A DNA stretch of 64,000 bases from Sipunculus nudus (GCA_026874595.1 CM049317.1:24324401-24388400), one strand, 5' to 3'. Positions 12,343 to 23,573 are shown, counted from the stretch's first letter. Numbers and translations: made by a program. Notes: generated by a model from the sequence alone, not told the origin.

Positions 12343-13150
12343 TGACATGATAGAGGTACCGTCATTCTACTCAAATTCTATATTTTAAGGAAATTGGTAT
12401 ATACACTGTAACACTATCACCTGTTAAATTCAAGGGATATACCTCCTTTATCTCTTTCTTTAGACTGATGTTAATATTAAGTAGCTGATACCCGGTTTTG
12501 CAGAAAAGTGATCTAATCACTACTTGCCATACCCTGTTTAGCTCTCAGAGAAAGGTGTATATAGTATTTAATTAATATTTCTTCAGTAAATCATTGAATC
12601 AATGTGATTTACATCATTCAAATTAGTTTAATTTAGCAAATGTATTTAATAACATATATTTTATTTATTTTCAATCAGTTAAATGTTTAATTATTATATA
12701 ATTGATCAAATATTTAATTAAATGATTATGTAGTCAATTTTCTCGGCTAGTGTGATTTTTAGCTCGTCTGATGTTCAGTTACAGAAGTCCATATCAAATT
12801 ACCAAAAAGGAATAAAATCAGTATGCGAATTTCTAAAATCTTATGTTCTGCTTAAATGAGTGACTATACTGAAGCTTTAAATGCACATTCGCAAATATTA
12901 ATTGAATTAGGAAAATTTAAGAAGATATCATATTTATCTATCAAGGCCACTGCAAACCAAACAGACACTTTCCAATATAGATAATGCACAAAACATAACC
13001 GTGATAATGATTACTGTCGATAATGCAATTACTGCATAACATATTTCACACCACTGTAGAAGATTTTTTTATCAATAGCTATATACCCTGTGAAAACAAT
13101 AATGAGATGTAGTTTACACCTTTACACACATTCGTTATTAATGCTTAATG
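12343..13150 (+). repeat. Long diverged repeat Y, copy 1
   Basis: About 810 bp align along their whole length with 33546-34371. Shared landmarks: TCTACTCAAATTCTATATTT, CACCTGTTAAA, CAATTTTCTCGGC, AATATAGATAATGC and ATTATTAATGCTTAA. Divergence is substantial, with many indels and no shared reading frame, so this is an old non-coding repeat or duplication. Unlike copy 2, it is not flanked by X repeats. Confidence 0.8.
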
Positions 13151-13639
13151 TGGTGTTTTCATCTCTATTTCTCCTTTTAAGCTTGTAGTTTTCGGCATAT
13201 CAGTCTCATTATTAAATTATTTCAACACTAGCCCACCATTATATTCATAAGGATATTTTACTCATTACTTGTCCGCCTCTTTGTTCAATATTTATATCAA
13301 TAAATTGACCTTTGCGGTATTCAATGATGCTAATATTCTGATGTAGATACACTATGTTCTGAAAGAAACCGCTATCGACGGATTCTCATGTTAAATGTAC
13401 TTTATAAAGCAGATCCGGCATATGTTATACTGCATTAAATTCGTGTTGGTCTTGTCGCAAATGAGTCGTTTTCCGTCTTTTATTTTCGTTTGCATACAAG
13501 CCTCAGCTGTCACCCACAAAGCATAAACCATAGCATATTGATTTAAACAAATGTATTCATGAAAATGTAATAGATAAAGAAACATCGGACATGTTATAAT
13601 CCGATATGATGACCCACATAGATATGCAAAGGTTTTAGG

Positions 13640-13770
13640 TCCAGGACAGCTGTGCGGTAAAACGCTCGGCCTTCTCCGCTGGCGACCATAAAAGTGGGTT
13701 GTAGTTGATCGTCTTAGGCCGATTGTTCTCTGCGGGTTCTCCGGCGGCCTCCATCTCTCTCACTATGATC
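13640..13770 (+). mobile_element. Degenerate tRNA-derived SINE-like sequence
   Basis: The part GGTAAAACGCTCGGCCTTCT with CCGCTGGCGACC resembles the anticodon-arm half of a tRNA-like SINE head. It is followed by TTCTCTGCGGGTTCTCCGG, a core motif I recall from marine invertebrate SINEs. The B box has decayed (GTTGTAGTTGATC). The ORF running through it (13705-14061) has no recognisable protein character. Confidence 0.4.
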
Positions 13771-14848
13771 TTAATTTTGATCAGTATCTTCTATATTCGC
13801 CTTAAATACCGACTCAATCGGTCAAACTTTGTCGTTGCAGAAGGAGCCAGTGCAGGCCGAATTTTCCGGAGACCTGTGACTGGCTCGAGCGCCGACTTCA
13901 CCTTTAGTCAGTTAGCAGTTATTAGCGAGCGACATCGACATATATTTAAATACAAATGCCTATATTGTATCTCAATGGAGGTTAACAACACGACTTTAAG
14001 TACGTCACCCGTATTGTGTATATCTATCCAGTTGCGCTGGTCACTCAGCTTCCAAAAATAATGTAGCCGATCGAGGTACCAATTATCTGGTTTTCGTGAG
14101 GTTAAGTGCCAATGTTTTCATACATACTGGACATTAAGTTACAATTCATGTCCCAACGGATTCAAGATAGCTATATTATGTGTTATATGTAGGGGTTGTT
14201 GCATGTCCTCACGTTAAACGCCGATTATCGTGATCTGAACCACTTGGGTCAGATCTGATCAGAATTTACAAGGTAAAATCTCCATCTTAGGATCTGTTAC
14301 GCAAAAAAAAATAATTTAAAATTACGTCACAGGCCTGTAGGTACCAATATCTGTGGCCAGGCATAGAGTGATACACCATTCCTTGTGACTGTTACATGTA
14401 ATTCGACGGACTTGGACTTCACTGTGTCAGTCTGAGTACGCTCGGGTTTCAGCATGTGGCGCATTACACTTAATAGTCCTAGAATCACAATCTGTGCCAT
14501 TCCGAGTCCAATTGCAATGGAGTTGGTGTTGTACTTAATCGTAAGTACTGTACCGATGCGGGCAAATAATCAATAACTTTTATTCTCTCAACTAAATGTC
14601 GAATCTAACAGCAGCACCGGAAACAACATCACACACGTGATGATGAATAAATCAATAAAATCAATAATATATACTAAAAGAGAATAGCTTGGAAAATTAA
14701 TTATTCAGACAAATTATTACTGTAGCATACTGAACAAAACAGTAAATAAATCAAGGAATGCATAATGCACCACCATTATGGGATAAAGTCAGAGGTACCT
14801 CGGTAAAGGGGAACGTGGATGATAGTGTATCTGACGAAAATAAGAACC

Positions 14849-14852
<4 letters not shown>
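13771..14852. other. Non-coding stretch, traces of family E hexamers
   Basis: Mostly unique sequence. Between 14400 and 14515 there are scattered CGGACTTGGACTT and CCGAGTCCAATTG strings that may be remains of a family E element, too degraded to delimit. Confidence 0.35.

Positions 14853-14903
<51 letters not shown>
14853..14903. repeat. (TA)n microsatellite
   Basis: A pure 51-base AT array. Confidence 0.95.
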
Positions 14904-14908
<5 letters not shown>

Positions 14909-15140
14909 TTCAACAACTAACAAATATTTGTATTTTATCACATTTCAAATATATTACAATTACGTGTAAGGTTGTTAGAATATAAGGTGTTATATTTCAA
15001 GTATATTTAAGTTAATTTTTAACCAGGTTTAGATAAAATATTTAATAACTTATAAATCGAAAAATGCCTATAATTCTACCTATTAATATATTTCATTTGC
15101 AATAAAAAATATTTTTCTCTGAAAAGGTCGGGGGGGGGGG

Positions 15141-15665
15141 GAGTGTGACAAGTCGGGCTGCTGTATTTTGCATGCTCTGGAGCCTCTCAGTTAAATATTT
15201 TGGTATTCCATATAACAGAATATTTGCATAGAAATTACCATAGATTGAACTAAAGTTCTACAAGCTAGTCGTTATATGTTGGTTTATCTTTCCAGTTATG
15301 CGTATCAAAGGGAAGCAAGCCCTTGTTAATACCTTAACCTTTTCTTAATAGATAAGGAACTATATCTTGAAGTAAACCCAAATTTTAGCATGACCAGACG
15401 GAGCAAATGTGTCATTTTCAATAGTTTTGCTATAGTCCTTTGATGGAAGAACCCGAGTTTTCGGGTGGAAAATTATAAATTCAAATTGATCCTGGTTTAG
15501 CATCGGCATATTGGAACTCATCCAATTAAAGTTTTACTTCCGAAACACAAGCAGCAAGTTTGGATTCTACTGAACCCCAGTCGACCTTTGGTTTGACAAT
15601 ATATGCTTGGGTGTCATCGGCGAAAATATGGTGATGCATCTCATGCTTTGGATAATATACTATGA
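15141..15665 (-). pseudogene. Decayed CR1-like LINE reverse transcriptase fragment
   Basis: Read on the minus strand, the order of motifs is that of the RT palm and thumb of CR1/L2-type non-LTR retrotransposons. HHHIFADDTQAYI at about 15595-15633 corresponds to the catalytic YADD box. It is followed by ESKLAACVSEV, then in a shifted frame WMSSNMPMLNQDQFEF, then AKIWVYF, and finally GIPKYLTERLQSMQNTAARL near 15149-15208. At least one frameshift follows the FADD segment and stop codons occur downstream, so it is non-functional. It is truncated at both ends: upstream it joins an unrelated sequence with a TTCGCGATATTCGCGAA palindrome, and downstream it ends at a 12-base G run. Confidence 0.85.
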
Positions 15666-16402
15666 TTTTCTTTTTGTTTGCGGGGGTTTTAATTTCGCGA
15701 TATTCGCGAATGGAAAAGAATCGCTCACTTTTGAATCTTTGCAACACTTGCGTTTGAAACTGTATCAGAAATAGAAAGAATGAACTGTGTGACCTTTGCT
15801 CACTGAGCACAGCGGGCAGTTGATACAGTGTGACAAGTATACACTGAGAGAAAACTAAGAGCAGACATATTTCGCCGCTTATTTATGAAGTATTCTTTAA
15901 ATCATAGTTTAAAATATAAAAGAAAAACACATTTTTGTTACATACGCGTCTAATAAAAAAAATATTTGTTGTTTCATGATGGATACAACACTTTTGGCCG
16001 AAATATCACTATTTTAGGGAGCGAGTAAGAGAGCTATGTTTAGTATAGATACCCTCATATTTCGTCGTCCAGTGTCAGACATTGATAAAACCATATCACA
16101 AAACAGGCAGATCAATGACACCGTGCACCTGTGTCTCCTTAACAGCCATGAAGTGTCATCATTAGGCAAGGAATACCCGGAGGCGTATATCAATATGTCT
16201 GACGGGATCGTGGAAAGGCGAACATTTTATAGTATACTTGAGCATATATATGTAACACCACACATGTATTATAAACAATAGTTACTACCTCAAGGACACG
16301 TGCCATTGATTACTGGTGGAAAGGACCTATTGAATATTGCGTTGACCGTCGAATGGCGTTGACCTTTGGTACTGCTATACAAAAGTAAAATGATGATTTT
16401 AA
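15666..16402. other. Stretch with an unassigned 81-codon ORF
   Basis: An ORF at 16036-16281 on the plus strand (start MFSIDTLIFRRPVSD) is less AT-biased than its surroundings and includes LGKEYPEAYINMSDG. It might be an upstream exon relative to the open frame at 16403-16516, but no donor site is convincing and the family is not recognised. The remainder holds nothing visible. Confidence 0.25.
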
Positions 16403-16516
16403 TGGATCTCAGATATTCCCTATAACAACTCACTGAGTGAAGATGTTTTTCGCTTTGTCGAGCAGCTACAGGTTGCTGTGGTCAAGACCCCAGCCCTGGC
16501 CGCTCCTTCAGCATAA
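16403..16516 (+). CDS. Possible terminal exon, product not recognised
   Basis: An open frame of 37 codons ending in TAA at 16514-16516. It reads WISDIPYNNSLSEDVFRF and then VEQLQVAVVKTPALAAPSA. Codon choice is richer in G+C than the flanks, and a possible acceptor (GGATCTCAG) precedes ATATTCCC at 16412. It lies about 80 bp from the stop of a converging candidate frame on the other strand. A real exon, a transposon-gene remnant and chance are all possible; nothing in it identifies a family. Confidence 0.25.
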   Translation, partial: WISDIPYNNSLSEDVFRFVEQLQVAVVKTPALAAPSA

Positions 16517-16599
16517 TTTTGAGAGCCAATAGACGTGATGCCATCAAGCCAAGCAGGAAGCCGCGAGAGACCGCCACCGTTTTTCCCGCACCGGTGACT

Positions 16600-16743
16600 T
16601 TACAGAAAAGCCACAGCACCCATAGCCACAAAGGCAAAAGCAGAAAACATTCCCTTCACCGATCCCAGCAGCGAAGACCCAGCCATGCCAATCGAGAGCC
16701 GAACTCGATCTGTGAAACGACAGAGCTTCGAGACGAATGCCAT
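16600..16743 (-). CDS. Possible small hydrophobic protein or first exon
   Basis: An ATG at 16743-16741 (minus strand, context AAAATGG) opens 47 codons: MAFVSKLCRFTDRVRLSIG, then a hydrophobic Gly/Ala-rich segment MFSAFAFVAMGAVAFL able to span a membrane, then a stop. The frame also extends upstream to an ATG at 16824. CTGTAAAGT at the stop codon could instead serve as a splice donor. The area 16520-16800 is CpG-rich compared with its surroundings, which fits a promoter-proximal exon but is not proof. No family recognised. Confidence 0.25.
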   Translation of the reverse strand: MAFVSKLCRFTDRVRLSIGMAGSSLLGSVKGMFSAFAFVAMGAVAFL

Positions 16744-16859
16744 TTTATACTCGCAGTTTCGACCGTACGTGTACACCTGCGCTACGTGTTTTGACAAGTT
16801 CTGAATTATACAAAAGTCCACCACAAAAACAACGTGAAATCTAGAAAAATATAACTACA

Positions 16860-17115
16860 TTTAGCAAATGCAAGCCTCCGCCAGTCAGTTTATTCTATCC
16901 ATATTCAGGGATTCATTCGTGCATAGGTGACAATGAATTTTAAAATTTGCTTTGATGGCGTTCCTAGATCCGGATTACATGCCGGATCCACACCAATATC
17001 AAATCGGTTCTTCATTGGACCTTTCAAGAAAATGGCTGACAATTTCATGAGATTCTGTTCATGATCACGTTAGTTATGTTATGAATAAAACACACAAACG
17101 CGGATGAACGCATAA
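16860..17115 (-). mobile_element. Family K (CCTCCGCC) short element, copy 1
   Basis: The plus strand shows GCAAGCCTCCGCCAGTC at the left and GCGGATGAACGCATAACCTC at the right. In between lie GATCCGGATTACATGCCGG, TTCATTGGACC and TTTCATGAGATTCTGT. The reverse complement aligns with copy 4 at 43447 (GGxTATGCGTTCAT, GAATCTCATGAAATT). Such CCTCCGCC-ended ~250-bp sequences are, from memory, abundant in marine invertebrates and fish. Non-coding. Confidence 0.7.
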
Positions 17116-18244
17116 CCTCTTAGGGGGAATATGTAATTAAATTTGGCCTCCAAAACGGGCATATTTTCAATTTTATTTAAAGCGGCACGGGTATCTGTTG
17201 GTCTTCTCTTCTGATTCTGTTTTGGTCACACTTGAATAGTTTCACGATTTTATCAAAAATTCATAAATTATGAATTATACACATTTCACATGCAACCAAA
17301 TATCTAAAACAAATATCACTCATCCACATTTCTTGTTATTTTGGGAAGTGTATCCGTTGTTTCCAGACCTGATTAGGTTTTGGTGACACATGTATGATTC
17401 TGGACCTTTGTATCTTTCTTAAGTTTGACCTTTATGCTTGATACTGAAGAACTTATTTTTTCGCGAATTGGCAAGGTTTGACCTTTCGCGATTATGTAAT
17501 TTTCGCGTATTGATGTGGTAACAGTTTTGACATACACAGAAAAATACCAAATAAATAAATTGATATAGAAAAAAAATACGTTAACAAAAGCCAGGCTTGG
17601 TTATGGATGATTGCACATGGCAGTTTTGCATTTAACTATGTTTACAAAATCAGGCGGGTTGTGTGTGGGGTATCCCTGTATATAATATATGTTTTCAAAC
17701 AATAATAACATCTTCAAAGACGTGTTTTTTCACTGAACTTACATAGATTTATTTTAAAAAGGTCTAGAGATATTGAAACTCGTATTCTTGCACAGGGGAT
17801 GCTTACTTCACTGAATTTTACTGAGTATGGCGTACTTTTATTTTTTGCAGGCGGATCAAGGTTACCTTGCAAAATTTGCGAAAAAAAGGGGTTTATTTTG
17901 TGATAAACTGCTTAGTTGGTAAACATATATCCTTATCGGATTAGGTTTATTTCCATTACAGGTTAACTTTTTATGATTTCTACATGTTCTTATTTTGTCA
18001 AATATCTCAGGCAAATATATATGAGCCAAAGAACATATTCTTAAATTCTCATTTAACGGGTCCTTTGGACAATATCCAGTTCTAAACGGGTAATAACCTC
18101 ACCTCCAGTTGGTAGACAATACCAGCAACAAGCAATGGATCTGTCCTTAAACATCGAATGATGTGAATTTAGACTTAGTCGCAAGGTTTTTAAATGCATG
18201 GTAAAGCATTTGAACTAATACTTTAGAATGGTTTATGTTAAGGA
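17116..18244. other. Non-coding stretch with TTCGCGA motifs
   Basis: No gene. TTTTTTCGCGAATTGGC (17457), CCTTTCGCGATTATG (17481) and TTGCGAAAAAAAGG (17874) belong to a dispersed palindromic motif also present at 15695, 31257 and 51578. Confidence 0.4.
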
Positions 18245-18692
18245 GCATAGAAGTATGTGGAGGTACGCAATATTTTTATATATCGGTGATTCGCATATTG
18301 TGTATCGCGATACAGTTCTCAAATAGCGATATTTTTTTCGATATTTTGCTGAATGATTTTTTATAGTAAAACTAATGTTTCTGTTTTACATAATTGGCTC
18401 GGATAAATGACAGGCTTAAACTGATGCCGCTAAACTGTCTTTAGACCTTTAGTAGGAAATATTCAAGTTAATTTATTATATGTAAAGTAATTATCAGAAC
18501 ATTATTGGAATATTAAAAATTAATATGATATGATGTAATATTATATAATACATGTATTATGAAAAAGCAAACTTGTTAACTAGTAATTGAATACAATACC
18601 AATACCACGACACGTATCGCATTACGCTACCACATATCGCAATATATTGCAGTCGGAAACTGGTAGGCGATACCCAGGTCTAGAAGCAGAGG
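18245..18692 (+). mobile_element. Family G (CGATA-rich) element, copy 3, longest copy
   Basis: The left part carries TATATCGGTGATTCGCATA and GTATCGCGATACAG. The right part carries CACGTATCGCATTACGC, ATATCGCAATATATTGC and GGCGATACCCAGGTCTAG. About 450 bp, non-coding, AT-rich core. It serves as the uninterrupted reference for copy 4, which is split by an LTR. Confidence 0.65.
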
Positions 18693-18782
18693 AACGGAAG
18701 TAATTTTGACCCTGTTTTTGGACGTTTGATGGGATCTTTATAGATCAATGAAGACGACACGTGTTGAACGTTCGGAGACAGT

Positions 18783-18936
18783 AGTAAGATTAACAATGGC
18801 GCGAGGGGATCGTTTCTTATCCTGTGTCTTCAACGCGAAAGGCTTGCCTGCTTTAGCGTCTATCTCCCAACAAGAGAAAACCGGATGTTAGCAATAGTGG
18901 CGTCAGATGCACCTGTATTTCCTGCAGGTAAGGAGG
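18783..18936 (+). other. CpG-rich patch with small ORF and a strong splice-donor match
   Basis: After a CACGTG hexamer at 18759 there is an ATG in good context (AACAATGGCG, ATG at 18795) opening 31 codons (MARGDRFLSC, FNAKGLPALAS), followed at 18921-18930 by CCTGCAG/GTAAGG, close to the animal 5' splice consensus. This could be a first non-coding or short coding exon. There is no supporting downstream exon, so it is only a candidate. Confidence 0.2.
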
Positions 18937-19588
18937 TACCCATGGTAACGATGTCATAAGGGTTGTATAGCCAGACAGTCCAGCTGTTTGCAGCTGACAC
19001 GTAAAGCTTAGCATTGTGTGCTGCTAAGATTGGTATACATTAAGAATGTACACATATCCTTTCAACAGTCTGGGAGTTAAGCATGGATCCTGTTAAAGTC
19101 TTGTTGGTGTAATATTTGAGCCTTTTATCTGTACAGAAAGGGCAGCCGACTACCAACACAAAACATACGTGATCATACAATGTTGCCCGTAGACCCCCAG
19201 GTGTTACGTCCATTAAAACTGTATAAAGGCTATAGACACTATGCATGAACCGCAGAATACGCTATATGGAACCTGTCAGTCAAACTTGAAAAGTCTTTTG
19301 TATATGGTAATCAAATCCTTGAAAAAGGAGACAGTTTCAATAGCGTCAGCACTCCTGTCACTATTACCTCATGATAACTGCGTATACTGTCCATTATTGT
19401 ATGCAAACGTCGGGGGCCTGATACCGAAATCGTTCATTAGAAAATATATATTTCATTCAAAGTTTTCAATTACCTGCACAATTTCGTTATCTAGTTCTTG
19501 AAGCAGGTAAATAAATAATTGAGATCATTAATGCATATATACGCAGTGCCAATAATAGTTTCTGAAATAAAGAATATCACGTTATCAG

Positions 19589-20067
19589 CAGTGATGTAGT
19601 CCAGGCCCCACCATCAGAGTACGGGCAAGTCCGAGACCAGGCCACTCGAGTCCAAGTCCAAGTCCGATTTCATGAGGGCCGAGTCCAAGTCGACCTTCAT
19701 TAATGAATCCGAGTCAAAATCGGAGTCTAATCAGATATCCGTAAAAAGCAATTTAAAGTGGAAAAATCAGATTATAGGTATATATCATGTACATTTTATA
19801 GCTTTTATTATAATGGTTAATTACTCTCCCGATGATGAGCAAAGCTTACCATAGATAGTGTTATTATTTTGTAATATTGTGTTAGAAGATCAAACATGTA
19901 CATACGTGTTTATAATATGCGAAATAATTGTTTTTCTATTAGAATCGAGGTGGTATCGGACTGATTTTTTGAGTCCTTACTGTAATACATCAGAGTCCGC
20001 GTAAAAGTGTGAGTCCATGGCCCTTGAGTCGAGTCTCAGCCCCAGACCCTAAAAATGTCAACTAGTG
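19589..20067 (+). mobile_element. Family E element with GAGTCC hexamer repeats, copy 2
   Basis: It starts with CAGTGATGTAGTCC, then hexamers (GAGTCCAAGTCCAAGTCC) to 19725, then the shared core (TATAATGGTTAATTAC, GAGCAAAGCTTACC) to about 19955, then a second hexamer block (GAGTCCTTAC, CAGAGTCCG) to about 20040. Alignment with copy 1 covers both hexamer blocks and the core. Non-coding. Confidence 0.7.
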
Positions 20068-21121
20068 CCCTTCATTTTTACATTAAAATTCTATTTGTAT
20101 GTGTTTTAAGTTACTCTTAAGATAGTACTCATTCTACTTCGCCTCTTTTACAACATCTCATTATACATTGTTACCTTCATGGATGTGTTTTCTTATTTAA
20201 TTTGATACTATATGTCTTATATGTCTATTAGGCATGCCACTCTCAGATACTCGCTGCGCAAAAAAAAAAAACATCTTTGGCGTAAAAGTATTATTAATTG
20301 AATATGCTATGCATTTGAACACGTCATTTATTTGAAAATACCTTTTTCATACGAAGCCTTTGCCAAGCTTTTTAATTTAACCAAAGTACCATTACAACTT
20401 TCTAAGTTTCAAATTTCCCTCAGGTTGTATTGTTTTTGCGACAGATAAGCCAGATTTATACAGCATCTTCTTTCACATTATACACAGCTTTGTGATTCTT
20501 ATATCAAATACAAACCCAGTGGTATGAACGTAAAAGACCCTTAGAACTCCTGACTGACTTTCTCGGTACAATGCGCATTGAAATACTCCACCGCAAAAAG
20601 TTATGCGTCGTGTTTCTTGGTGTGTCATTTTATGATTATGAGAATTATGTATTTTCTTTTAATTTTTATCCCTTATATTTCATATTTAACAAATACATAT
20701 CCAAAAAATAGTATTTTGTCAAAACAGATAATTCAGATATCAGATTACAGTTTGATAAATGGTGCCAGACTTCAGAGATTTTCTCTTGACCTCATTTGTT
20801 GGGAGGGGGTATGAGAGGCATTTATATTGTTAGTTAGTATAAGCGTCCCTCTGTTTGTGCATTTTAAATTAAGCAGATTTACATTTAACCCAAATACTTA
20901 ATAAAATACGCTAAACCTTAGAATTTGAAACAAACGGTAATCTGTCTAGATGACAATAGCTGTCAACAGACATGTTTCAGTTCCCCTGCACTGGTAGGAA
21001 CGCCAAACACTACCCAGATTCATAGAGACCAGCGACATTAAACAATTGGTACGAAGAGTAACACATGCATCGTGGCACAGATTAATATATGAAATATAAT
21101 GCCGAAATAAACTTGATTGAT

Positions 21122-21124
<3 letters not shown>
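20068..21124. other. Non-coding stretch without recognised features
   Basis: AT-rich, with ORFs below 90 codons and no motif. An 11-base A run lies near 20260. Confidence 0.4.

Positions 21125-21190
<66 letters not shown>
21125..21190. repeat. (TA)n microsatellite, left of a pogo-like fragment
   Basis: A pure 66-base AT array directly abutting CTCGAATTAACGACCAC. Confidence 0.95.
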
Positions 21191-21193
<3 letters not shown>

Positions 21194-21361
21194 GAATTAA
21201 CGACCACAATCGGGACCTCGATTAAGTGGTTGCATTTGCTAGTTGCTTGTGTAAACCAAGTCGTACAAGTCGTAAAGAGTGAACGAGGATCAGGACCGAA
21301 AAACAAGTGGTCGTTGTTTGAGGTGGTCGTTAAACCGAAATGGTCGTTAAGCAAGGTCTTA

Positions 21362-21364
<3 letters not shown>
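21191..21364. mobile_element. Short pogo/Tigger-like terminal fragment between two TA arrays
   Basis: The right end, read on the minus strand, is TACAGTAAGACCTTGCTTAA followed by CGACCATTTCGG, similar to the CAGTxxAACCTCGxTTA ends of pogo/Tigger elements, which insert at TA. The left end reads CTCGAATTAACGACCAC, related but trimmed. Both ends merge into (TA)n arrays. Assignment rests on family knowledge and short matches. Confidence 0.4.

Positions 21365-21413
<49 letters not shown>
21365..21413. repeat. (TA)n microsatellite, right of a pogo-like fragment
   Basis: A pure 49-base array beginning inside the ACTGTA end of the adjacent fragment. Confidence 0.95.
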
Positions 21414-21417
<4 letters not shown>

Positions 21418-21653
21418 TTATTTACACTATATGTGTATTTAGGTACTCTGACCACATGTTATGTGAATATCGTTAATTTGAGCACATTATATGTATATAT
21501 CGTTAATTATACGTGTAAATTGTTAATGTAAACTTTATTTTAAAATCAGGCTTTTTCGTGTACATTAACCCTTGATGTGTCTAAATTCCGGCTGTGTGTT
21601 GATCCTGTATTACGTCATGAATTGTTCTTATTATCTAAATGCGGTATTGCATT

Positions 21654-22459
21654 TGTTATTGAACCTTATATCAACAGATCTCGTATGCGTGATGAACATA
21701 AATTTTGTTATGAAGAAAAAAAATCAGATTCTGTAACACTAGGCAGCATGAAATGTCCAGGGGAATGAATAAAGAAGTCAGTGGTTCTTTGTTAACAAAT
21801 AACTACAATTTATTCTTAAAACAGCCCTAACATTACAATACACTAAATCAATACTCTTACACAGTACAGCAACAACAGTATAACAGCAAATCAATATAAT
21901 CACACAGTAAAAAAAAACAAAGTGCACAGTACCTGGATACCACCACTGTCACAGCGACATGTCCTTTAAAATGTATAAACCTGACGAACAGTTCACACAG
22001 ATTCTCTCGAAGAATAACAGTCCAATATAAAGCTCTTGTAACAATCCAGAAAGTAAACTGAAGACCAAATAAGATTCGTCACAAATTCGTCACACTTCTG
22101 TGTCCGCTGGAATATTCTCTCACCTCTCTCTCTCTCTCGGCTCTAAAATACATCCCCTCTATTTATAACTTCCACCTCAAGCCGAGAACTTTCCACTTCT
22201 CGAACAGTCTAATGAATCTAACATAATACACAGTACACACGCGTTACGGGAACCATCTAGAAAAACGAATGCCGTGTCTCTACATATCAGGGTTCACACG
22301 TCAGCCGATCCGGCTCGGCCAGGCGAGAAAGCCCCAATCTAGCATGACAACGAGAGTTCAACCAGTACGGATTAAACTGAGAAAGCAATACCCGGCCAGG
22401 CGAGGCCGTTAAAACACGAGTTACGCCCTGGTCACACAATAAAAAAGACATCTGTAACA
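21654..22459 (-). mobile_element. Solo LTR, family A, copy 1
   Basis: The element begins TGTTATTGAACC and ends CTGTAACA, flanked on both sides by CATT, a perfect 4-bp target duplication (21650-21653 and 22460-22463). Sense is the minus strand: a TATAAAT box lies at 22161-22167 and an AATAAA signal about 350 bp downstream at 21809-21814, the expected U3-R-U5 order. No primer-binding site or retroviral-type ORF lies next to it, so it is a solo LTR. Length and 4-bp duplication fit a Gypsy-like or BEL-like retrotransposon; the superfamily is not determined. ORFs inside are spurious. Confidence 0.85.
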
Positions 22460-22980
22460 CATTACACGTTTTGTATAAGACTGACAGAATTATGCATATG
22501 TCTGTACAATACGAGGCATCCCGCACTGTCTTGATGAGCTTATACATGAACCCTAAATTAATATTTAAAATTGTGATAACACGGCACGGCGGAGAACTAA
22601 TTTTGTACCGAGACTCGTTTTGACGCCAGACCAGAACACGGCCTATCTTTAGGCCAAACTGGGCGGTTTTCGTCGGTAAGACTTAATACAGGTGGTTTAT
22701 CTTGCCTGGCGGACACATTCGACTTGTTTACTTGTGTCTTAATCTAAGAGAGGGAGTGAGGTACATTATAACGACATCTGGATGACGACCTTTGACTATT
22801 GATTGTCGGTCTGGATATAAGACAGTTTTGGAGACAGGCCTCATATTTATTGATGCGATCTTTAATTTATATCCGGGGCTGCCCAGATGGCAAGCGGAAA
22901 AGTATATCGTATAAATTAGAATGCTAGCTATGTATTACGTCTGCTTACAAGAACACTCAGTCAATACGAGTATCTTTCAA
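22460..22980. other. Non-coding stretch
   Basis: Unique sequence between LTR A1 and the CT-rich tract; no gene or repeat recognised. Confidence 0.4.
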
Positions 22981-23531
22981 TCTCCCTCCTTATTTATTCT
23001 TTCCTGAATTTCTCTCTCTCTCTCTCTATTTCTCTCTCTCCATCTCTAGGACTCTCTCTCTCTTTCCTTCTCTTCCTCTTATTTCTCTCGCTCTCTTTCG
23101 ATATCATTTTTACTCTCCCTCTCATTGTCGCTTTCATCAATGGTCTCTTTCTCTCTCTATCTCTCTCTCTTTCTCTCATTCTCTCTCGCTCTCTCTCATT
23201 CTCTCTCTCACTCTCTTTTCTTTCATTTCTACTGCTATCTTTCGATTACATTCTCTCTCACTCTCCCCCTCATTGTCGCTTTCAGTCATTCATTTTCTCT
23301 CTCTGTCTCTGTCATACTCTCTCTGTCAGACTATCTTTCTTACTTTCTTTCTACCTCGTGGACTCTCTCTTTTCTTTCCCTCTCTTCTTTTCATTTCTAT
23401 CGCTATATTTCGTTATCATTGTCTCTCATTCTTCCTCTCATTGTCGCTTACATTCATTCCCTCTGTCTTTCTGTATCTCATTCGCTCTGTCTTTCTGTCT
23501 CTCATTCTCTCTCCGTCATTCTATTTCTCTC

Positions 23532-23534
<3 letters not shown>
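22981..23534. repeat. CT-rich (pyrimidine) low-complexity tract with higher-order structure
   Basis: About 550 bp dominated by CTCTCT, CTTTCT and TCTCATTC strings. A longer unit ending in CATTGTCGCTT occurs three times, at 23123, 23271 and 23439 (148 and 168 bp apart), each preceded by TTTC(A/G) and CGCTATxTTTCG-like sequence. The 170-codon ORF is serine/leucine low-complexity and the reverse ORF is Arg/Glu repeats; neither is a gene. Confidence 0.85.

Positions 23535-23571
<37 letters not shown>
23535..23571. repeat. (TA)n microsatellite
   Basis: A pure 37-base array at the end of the CT-rich tract. Confidence 0.95.

Positions 23572-23573
<2 letters not shown>

Noticed and set aside
13705-14061. 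118-codon plus ORF
   Set aside because: It begins within a SINE-like sequence and shows no protein family features.
21654-22459. Family A as a DNA transposon with TGTTAC inverted ends
   Set aside because: TATA box, downstream AATAAA, TG...CA ends and 4-bp duplications fit an LTR better; the inverted match is only six bases.
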